Part shown: positions 12,623 to 16,531 of the stretch, in pieces
How positions within the stretch are numbered: the stretch's first letter is position 1
Layout: every line of letters begins with the position of its first letter
Assembly (NCBI GenBank): GCA_002792915.1
Contig: PFPF01000039.1
Coordinates: 1-16,531 of the forward strand
Direction: 5' to 3'
DNA: 16,531 bases
Source of the DNA: Candidatus Micrarchaeota archaeon CG_4_10_14_0_2_um_filter_60_11
GTDB lineage: Archaea; Micrarchaeota; Micrarchaeia; Norongarragalinales; Norongarragalinaceae
Notes under the pieces: generated by a model
Told to the model about the DNA's origin: nothing
What the model saw: the letters and a program-made list of their open reading frames with translations, nothing else
The model's database searches: none
Position numbers and translations under genes: made by a program

Positions 12623-13039
12623 TTACTCGCCCAACAGCGTCTTGAACTGGTTGTGGTGGTCTTCCTCGTCGCCGAGGATGCCCTCAAAGAGCTCGCGCGT
12701 GGTAATGTCCCCTTCCGCGTCCGCCAACTTTATAGTCTCCTTGTAAAGCGTTATAGCCTCTTCCTCGGCCTTCTTGTCCAAACGCAGCATTTCGCGGAGA
12801 TTCTTCCCAACCGTGATCGGCGTTGGCTGCGTGGTCACTTCGCCGCCCAAATAGTCGATGCGGTCGGCAATTGACTCTGCGTGCTTCATTTCGGCGACCG
12901 CAATACCCCTCAAAATGCCCGCAACCGCTGCCGTTTCCACTCCGGTGGCGCGCACGTGCTGCCACATGTATTGAATCGCGACCTGCAACTCGCGGCTGAC
13001 GCCCTTGTTCATAAGTTCCAAAAGCTTCTTGCTCGCCAT
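12623..13039 (-). CDS. Bacterioferritin-like four-helix diiron protein
   Basis: A 138-residue ferritin-fold protein that should oxidise and store iron or detoxify it. The diiron ligands are in place: E17 (SRELQ), E50 and H53 (AEMKHAES), E93 in the AEEEA helix, and E125 with H128 (DEEDHH). M51, between E50 and H53, aligns with the haem-binding methionine of bacterioferritin, so a haem-bridged dimer is possible. Length is slightly short of the usual 155 or so. The reading frame extends eight codons further upstream, but the ATG at 13039 is chosen: the family N-terminus starts there and GGGGTGGG lies before it. The TATA-like box at 13081-13087 predicts a start near 13058. The TrmI-like gene follows six bases downstream. 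Confidence 0.88.
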   Translation of the reverse strand: MASKKLLELMNKGVSRELQVAIQYMWQHVRATGVETAAVAGILRGIAVAEMKHAESIADRIDYLGGEVTTQPTPITVGKNLREMLRLDKKAEEEAITLYKETIKLADAEGDITTRELFEGILGDEEDHHNQFKTLLGE

Positions 13040-13080
13040 TTTGACTCCCACCCCTCTACGCAAACCTTAACCTTGAACCG

Positions 13081-13087
13081 TATTTAA
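13081..13087 (-). promoter_or_regulatory. TATA-like box for the bacterioferritin/TrmI-like operon
   Basis: TTAAATA on the minus strand, about 26 bases before an inferred start near 13058. It abuts the stop codon of the guanine deaminase gene just upstream. Confidence 0.5.
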
Positions 13088-13088
13088 C

Positions 13089-13559
13089 TCAATAGGGTTC
13101 CCCGCTGGCTTTACGCCATTCGACGAAGATTTTAAGGCATTCTCGGCGCAGGACGCCGCCCTTCAAGGCAACCCGGTCGTAGCCTATGCGCTTGAGCGTT
13201 GCCGCGGGAATGCGCAACTCGTTCAAACCCATTGCCGCCGCGTCGCTTATGCTCGAACCGTACACTACGCGCTTGACGCGCGCCCAATGGCAGGCGGAAA
13301 AGCACATGGGGCACGGTTCGGTTGTCGAGTAAAGCGTGCAACCGTCCAAGAAAGGCGTTTTCAGGCATTTTCCCGCGTCGCGAATCGCGTTGATTTCCGA
13401 GTGCGCCGTGGCGTTTTTGGTGGAAACGACGGTGTTGTGCGCCTTGGCTATCACCTTGCCGTTCTTGACTATCGCGCAGCCGAACGGCCCGCCGCCCCTG
13501 CGTATGCCCTTCAAGGCTTCGGCGATTGCCAGCCGCATGAACTTCTCGTCTTCAGCCAA
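13089..13559 (-). CDS. Guanine deaminase (cytidine deaminase fold)
   Basis: A 156-residue zinc hydrolase converting guanine to xanthine and ammonia in purine salvage. With translation starting at TTG 13559, zinc ligands fall at H53 (HSE, catalytic E55), C83 and C86 (TEPCPMC), the same numbering as in the 156-residue Bacillus GuaD. CHWARVKRVVYG and the C-terminal EWRKASGEPY also resemble that enzyme. The HSE in place of HAE is a mild variation. A tRNA adenosine or generic dCMP-type deaminase is the alternative. An ATG exists at 13538, but it would remove the first helix (AEDEKFM). The TTG has a GGGTG site at suitable spacing and a TATA-like box at 13593-13600 predicting a start near 13570. The gene shares this promoter region with the divergent Yip1 gene. 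Confidence 0.82.
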   Translation of the reverse strand: MAEDEKFMRLAIAEALKGIRRGGGPFGCAIVKNGKVIAKAHNTVVSTKNATAHSEINAIRDAGKCLKTPFLDGCTLYSTTEPCPMCFSACHWARVKRVVYGSSISDAAAMGLNELRIPAATLKRIGYDRVALKGGVLRRECLKIFVEWRKASGEPY

Positions 13560-13592
13560 CCAAAAGCACCCGCAGCAACTACTCAAACCGCA

Positions 13593-13600
13593 TTTAAAAA
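13593..13600. promoter_or_regulatory. Shared TATA-like box of guanine deaminase and Yip1 genes
   Basis: TTTAAAAA lies at workable distance in both directions. Leftward the inferred start is near 13570, before the TTG at 13559. Rightward it is near 13622, about ten bases before the ATG at 13632. A seven-codon reading frame (13612-13635) overlaps the Yip1 start out of frame. Confidence 0.5.
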
Positions 13601-13631
13601 GGAGCGGCGTAATGGCTACGAGGGATACTCG

Positions 13632-14258
13632 ATGATAGGCACTCTGTTCAAGGTCTTGACGAAACCAACGGAAACGTTTGCCGAACAAAAAGCGAACTCT
13701 TCTTATCTCGGCGTTTTCAAAAACCTCGCGCTCTTGGGCTTGGCAGTTACGATACTGGGAGCTGCAATAGCGACGGTCGCGTCAAGCTTCATGTCATTGA
13801 CGGGAATGCAAAATACGCCGCTCTCCGGAATCGCGGCCGCGGGCGCTTTCGCGGCAGGCCTGCTGTTTGCAATCGTATTCGTCGGCACTAGCGTGGCCTT
13901 CTTCATCTCGAATGCAATCCAATTCGCGGTGGCCCGGATGCTGAAGGGACAAGGCACATTCAAACAGCAAGCCTATCTTTCGTCGCTGGTGGTTGGCGTG
14001 CAAGCCCTTGCCCTGCTGGCTATAACCGCGATTGCGGGCGCAACACTTCTGTTTAACCAATCATTCCTGACGATAGCGGTCGCGCTGATTGTGGCGGTGA
14101 TAGTCGGGTTGTACTCGCTTTACTTGAATTACCGCGCGCTGAGCGAGGCGCATGGGACGGACACGCTGGCGACAATCGGCATCATGATACTGCCTGGGCT
14201 CGTAATGTATATGCTGCAAATATTGCTGGCACTCGTGGTTTTTGTTTTGCGCCGCTAA
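13632..14258 (+). CDS. Yip1-family membrane protein
   Basis: A 208-residue protein with about five membrane helices (roughly 28-52, 66-96, 115-141, 144-170, 180-205). The N-terminal MIGTLFKVLTKPTETFAEQK is the usual Yip1-domain opening, in which a P-x-E-x-F motif precedes the first helix. AVARMLKGQGTFKQQAYLSS (100-119) matches the conserved loop between helices that carries the G-x-G-x-F/K pattern. Prokaryotic Yip1 proteins have no firm function; eukaryotic ones act in membrane traffic. The reading frame stays open far upstream, opposite the deaminase gene, but the family N-terminus fixes the start at ATG 13632, with a weak GAGGGA before it. Its stop lies two bases from the stop of the convergent SufS-like gene. 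Confidence 0.8.
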   Translation: MIGTLFKVLTKPTETFAEQKANSSYLGVFKNLALLGLAVTILGAAIATVASSFMSLTGMQNTPLSGIAAAGAFAAGLLFAIVFVGTSVAFFISNAIQFAVARMLKGQGTFKQQAYLSSLVVGVQALALLAITAIAGATLLFNQSFLTIAVALIVAVIVGLYSLYLNYRALSEAHGTDTLATIGIMILPGLVMYMLQILLALVVFVLRR

Positions 14259-14260
14259 AC

Positions 14261-15463
14261 TCAGTAAGTCGCCGCGATTTTCTTGAGGGTTGCCACGAAG
14301 GCTTCCGCTTCGGCCATCGTGTTGTACAGGTAAAGCGACGCGCGCACCGCGCCGCGAGGCGCGCCCAGCCAGGTCATCGCGGGTTCCGCGCAGAAGACGC
14401 CCGAGCGGGTGCAAATGCCCGCCAAGTTGTCGAGCATCAACGCGACTTCGTGCGGGTTCTTCGCCTTTTCCACGTTGAAGGTGGCGATGCCGCAAGTCTT
14501 TGAGGAGTCCGCCGGACCGAACAGTTTTACGCCCTTGATTTGCTTCAGTTCTTCAAACAAGAATTTGGCCAGCTCTTTTTCATGCCTGTTGATGTTGTTC
14601 AAGCCCTGCCTTTTCAGGTAGTCCGCTGCCGCGCCCAAGCCGATCGCGCCCGCGTAATGCTGGAGTCCCGCCTCGAACTTGTGCGGCGGCTTCAGGAAAA
14701 CCGCGTCGTCAATCGTAACGCGTTCCACGGTCTCCCCGCCGACCATGAAAGGCGGCATTTCCTCCAATAGCTCTCTTCGCGCGACCAAGCAGCCAATTCC
14801 AGTAGGCCCAAGCATTTTTTGACCCGAAAAAGCCATGAAGTCGTAGCCTTCCCTTCCGAAGTTGACTTCGTGGTGCGGCACGCCTTGCGCAGCGTCCACC
14901 AGAACTAGCGCACCGCAATCATGCGCGGTTTTCACTATTTCCCTTAACGGCGCGCTTGTTCCGAGGGTGTTGGTCGTGTGATGCACGACCACTAGCCGCG
15001 TCTTCGAATCGATTTTTTCCTGCCACGCGCCGTCCTCGAAAACGCCTTGCTTGTCGGGGTAAACTATGTCCAGCGAGATTTTGCCGCGCTTTTTGAGCTG
15101 TTGAAACGGAAGGAACGCGGAGTGGTGCTCCATCACTGAAGTCACGACCTTGTTCCGTTTGGAAAAGTCCAGCGAGCACGCAACGAGATTGATGGCTTCG
15201 GTGGTGTTGCGCGTCCAGACGGTTTCGTTTGGCTTCGCGCCCACGAGGCCCGCAACCTTGCCGCGCGCCTTCTCGAATTCTTCCTCGGTTTTCTTACCGA
15301 TGTGGTGCTGGCTCCTGCCCGCGCAGCCCGTATACTCAGTATAGTAAGCGTTCACCGCGTCCAGCACTGCCGTGGGCTTCTGGGTGGTACACGCGTTGTC
15401 GAAGTAGACGAACTTGCGTTTGGAGAAAATCGGAAAATCCCTGCGCAAGCCTTCCGCGCCCAC
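14261..15463 (-). CDS. SufS/CsdA-type cysteine desulfurase
   Basis: A 400-residue PLP enzyme of the SufS (group II) family, which takes sulfur from cysteine for Fe-S clusters or other thio-cofactors. Seen: YFDNACTTQKP (20-30), EHHSAFLPFQ (112-121, H113 stacking on PLP), VDAAQGVPH (189-197), the Schiff-base lysine K216 in FSGQKMLGPTGIG, the substrate-binding Arg and catalytic Cys in TRSGVFCAEP (R353, C358), and ASLYLYNT near the C-terminus. Two usually strict positions differ: GHK is GQK, and FEAGTPN is FEAGLQH. No SufU, SufB or SufE is in the window. The GTG start at 15463 follows the thioredoxin-like gene's stop by four bases, and a GGTGA site overlaps that stop, so the pair is translationally coupled. 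Confidence 0.92.
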   Translation of the reverse strand: MGAEGLRRDFPIFSKRKFVYFDNACTTQKPTAVLDAVNAYYTEYTGCAGRSQHHIGKKTEEEFEKARGKVAGLVGAKPNETVWTRNTTEAINLVACSLDFSKRNKVVTSVMEHHSAFLPFQQLKKRGKISLDIVYPDKQGVFEDGAWQEKIDSKTRLVVVHHTTNTLGTSAPLREIVKTAHDCGALVLVDAAQGVPHHEVNFGREGYDFMAFSGQKMLGPTGIGCLVARRELLEEMPPFMVGGETVERVTIDDAVFLKPPHKFEAGLQHYAGAIGLGAAADYLKRQGLNNINRHEKELAKFLFEELKQIKGVKLFGPADSSKTCGIATFNVEKAKNPHEVALMLDNLAGICTRSGVFCAEPAMTWLGAPRGAVRASLYLYNTMAEAEAFVATLKKIAATY

Positions 15464-15467
15464 CTTT

Positions 15468-16127
15468 TCACCCGTTGTCGATTATGAACTGCTTGAGCTT
15501 GTCCGCACCCATCTCGCCGCACACCGCCTTGCGGTTCTTCGTGCTCAAGAAGGCGGGTACGCCCAAAAATCCGCAGTCGCGCTCGATTTCAGTCGAATAC
15601 GAAAGCATGATTTCCCGGTTAGAGTCGTTATGCCACGTTTCCAGCTTTTCGAAGAATACGCCCGTTTCCGCCTCGATGCCAGCGACTACGGGCACCATCG
15701 CCTGACAGTGCGGGCACTCGGAGCCGTAAAACTCGATGAAACTGGCGGTTATGTTGCACACGTTCGCCGTCCCGTTCTGTGCCTGCGGCGCGAACACGCA
15801 CTGCCCGCTCACCGGGTCGCAGGTGCCCAGCGTCGCCAAGTTATAGACCGCGTACGCGCTGTACGCGAAGCTCGCGAAGAAGAGCAGCGTGAAAACCCAT
15901 GACAATAACTCGAAGTGGCGGTTTACCATACCCGCCAGGCGCGGCGAGCGGTTTATTGTCGTCGCCATTATCTTCGCCTTAATGCGATCCTCGAGCCCGC
16001 TCTCGCAAGGCCGCATCGTGAGCTTGCGGCCGACGCAGGCGAACGCCTCGCCCGCGAGGGCGCGGTAGCGCGCGCTGAAAATGCCGAGAATCGCGAAGAC
16101 TACCAATGCCACTATGCACAAAACCAT
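15468..16127 (-). CDS. Membrane-anchored thioredoxin-like protein (CPHC motif)
   Basis: A 219-residue protein. A first membrane helix (2-17) is followed by a basic cytoplasmic segment (18-70) containing FACVGRKLTMRPC and KAKIMA. A second helix (about 73-97) leads to a thioredoxin-fold domain with IEFYGSECPHCQAMVP, redox motif C138-P139-H140-C141, and GVPAF (189-193) with the family's cis-proline. Extra cysteines lie at 103, 110, 124, 185 and 203. With two helices the thioredoxin domain faces the same side as the N-terminus; which side that is cannot be settled by eye. The N-terminal domain resembles uncharacterised DPANN thioredoxin proteins I have seen before (memory, unverified). The ATG at 16127 is chosen because the hydrophobic helix begins there, with GGGTG about 9 bases upstream. 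It is coupled to the downstream SufS-like gene. Confidence 0.82.
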   Translation of the reverse strand: MVLCIVALVVFAILGIFSARYRALAGEAFACVGRKLTMRPCESGLEDRIKAKIMATTINRSPRLAGMVNRHFELLSWVFTLLFFASFAYSAYAVYNLATLGTCDPVSGQCVFAPQAQNGTANVCNITASFIEFYGSECPHCQAMVPVVAGIEAETGVFFEKLETWHNDSNREIMLSYSTEIERDCGFLGVPAFLSTKNRKAVCGEMGADKLKQFIIDNG

Positions 16128-16143
16128 CGAAAAGCACCCGCGC

Positions 16144-16155
16144 CGCCAATTGGCG
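16144..16155. promoter_or_regulatory. Perfect 12-base palindrome near the thioredoxin gene start, candidate operator
   Basis: CGCCAATTGGCG is its own reverse complement. It lies 17 bases before the ATG at 16127 and overlaps the transcript start predicted by the TATA-like box at 16179-16186, where a repressor would block initiation. Confidence 0.4.
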
Positions 16156-16178
16156 CTCAATGATATTCCCCGTTGAGG

Positions 16179-16186
16179 ATTAAAAA
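16179..16186 (-). promoter_or_regulatory. TATA-like box for the thioredoxin/desulfurase operon
   Basis: TTTTTAAT on the minus strand, predicting a start near 16157. A second AT-rich candidate (GATATAGC, about 16190-16197) is possible, so the exact start is uncertain. Confidence 0.45.
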
Positions 16187-16214
16187 TGCAGCTATATCCG
16201 CAAAAAAACAGTTG

Positions 16215-16220
16215 TTTTAA
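16215..16220 (+). promoter_or_regulatory. TATA-like box for the ABC transporter gene
   Basis: TTTTAA predicts a start near 16244, six bases before the ATG at 16250. It overlaps an inverted repeat, AAAACA-GT-TGTTTT (16205-16218), which could bind a regulator. Confidence 0.45.
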
Positions 16221-16249
16221 GCTTTTCCGCCGTGAGTCCTGCAAGAGCC

Positions 16250-16531
16250 ATGAGTGTCATCGATACGCGCGCATTGACCAAGAAGTTCGGCGACTTCACC
16301 GCGGTTGACGCGGTCACCCTCAGCGTGGACGAGGGCGAAATATTCGGGCTGCTGGGCCCCAACGGTGCGGGCAAGACGACGCTGATCTCGATGCTCGTGA
16401 CCCTAAAGCACCCGACCGCGGGCGGGGCGAGCGTGAACGGTTTCGACATCGCGCGCGACCCGGACAGCGTGAGGCGCAGCATCGGGATAGTCTTCCAGGA
16501 CCCGTCCCTTGACGAGGAGCTCACGGCTTAT
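16250..16531 (+). CDS. ABC transporter ATP-binding protein, N-terminal part (cut by window edge)
   Basis: The first 94 codons of an ABC ATPase. The A-loop aromatic region (KKFGDFTAVD) is followed by the Walker A motif GPNGAGKTT and the Q-loop in IGIVFQDPSLDEELTAY. The LLGPNGAGKTTLISML context and the VRRSIGIVFQDP form are typical of the DrrA/CcmA-type export subfamily (drug, lipid or polysaccharide exporters); signature, Walker B and H-loop lie beyond the edge. A partner permease would be expected downstream. An in-frame GTG at 16232 lies upstream of the predicted transcript start, so ATG 16250 is preferred; the leader is only about six bases and no clear ribosome site is present. Confidence 0.93.
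   Translation, partial: MSVIDTRALTKKFGDFTAVDAVTLSVDEGEIFGLLGPNGAGKTTLISMLVTLKHPTAGGASVNGFDIARDPDSVRRSIGIVFQDPSLDEELTAY

Noticed and set aside
16232..16249. GTG start extending the ABC ATPase by six residues
   Set aside because: It lies before the transcript start predicted by the TATA-like box, and the family N-terminus fits the ATG at 16250.

Overview
The window looks like a piece of an archaeal chromosome, GC-rich and tightly packed, most likely from a DPANN-type lineage (Diapherotrites or Micrarchaeota would fit; the exact lineage is inference). The archaeal evidence is direct: an aIF2-beta start, an archaeal L10e ribosomal protein, an archaeal-type asparagine synthetase, a TrmB-family regulator, a presenilin-type membrane protease, TATA boxes about 26 bases upstream of inferred transcript starts, a tRNA without an encoded CCA, and a mix of leaderless genes and genes with a GGTG(A) ribosome site about 7 bases before the start.

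Left part (1-4,500): the aIF2-beta N-terminus and a presenilin-like protease read leftward. argS and a gamma-carbonic-anhydrase-like gene read rightward from a 37-base divergent promoter. L10e, with an unusual Ala/Lys/Glu tail, and a small two-helix membrane protein read leftward.

Middle (4,500-9,100): a two-gene operon encodes a large exported protein of unknown function and a cupredoxin-like lipoprotein that lacks most copper ligands. tRNA-Val(UAC) follows, with a small P-loop-like protein gene starting four bases after it, probably on the same transcript. A lipocalin-like (AttH/CrtC-like) gene converges on it. The last 13 codons of that gene, stop included, occur a second time beside the small gene with only synonymous differences, which suggests a remnant of a lost paralogue.

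Right part (9,100-16,531): an archaeal asparagine synthetase and a TrmB-like regulator diverge from one AT box with an inverted repeat. Then come a beta-CASP-type metallo-beta-lactamase protein, a bacterioferritin/TrmI-like methyltransferase pair, a guanine deaminase and a Yip1 membrane protein sharing a promoter, a membrane thioredoxin/SufS-like cysteine desulfurase pair, and the start of an ABC transporter ATPase.

Most of the window is housekeeping with small lineage-specific genes. No mobile element, CRISPR array or rRNA was seen. No gap without a gene exceeds 300 bases; the largest (11,811-11,998) holds a promoter and an inverted repeat. The points most worth a second look are the tRNA-mRNA dicistron, the duplicated C-terminal tail, the exported protein/degenerate cupredoxin pair and the membrane-thioredoxin/desulfurase pair.
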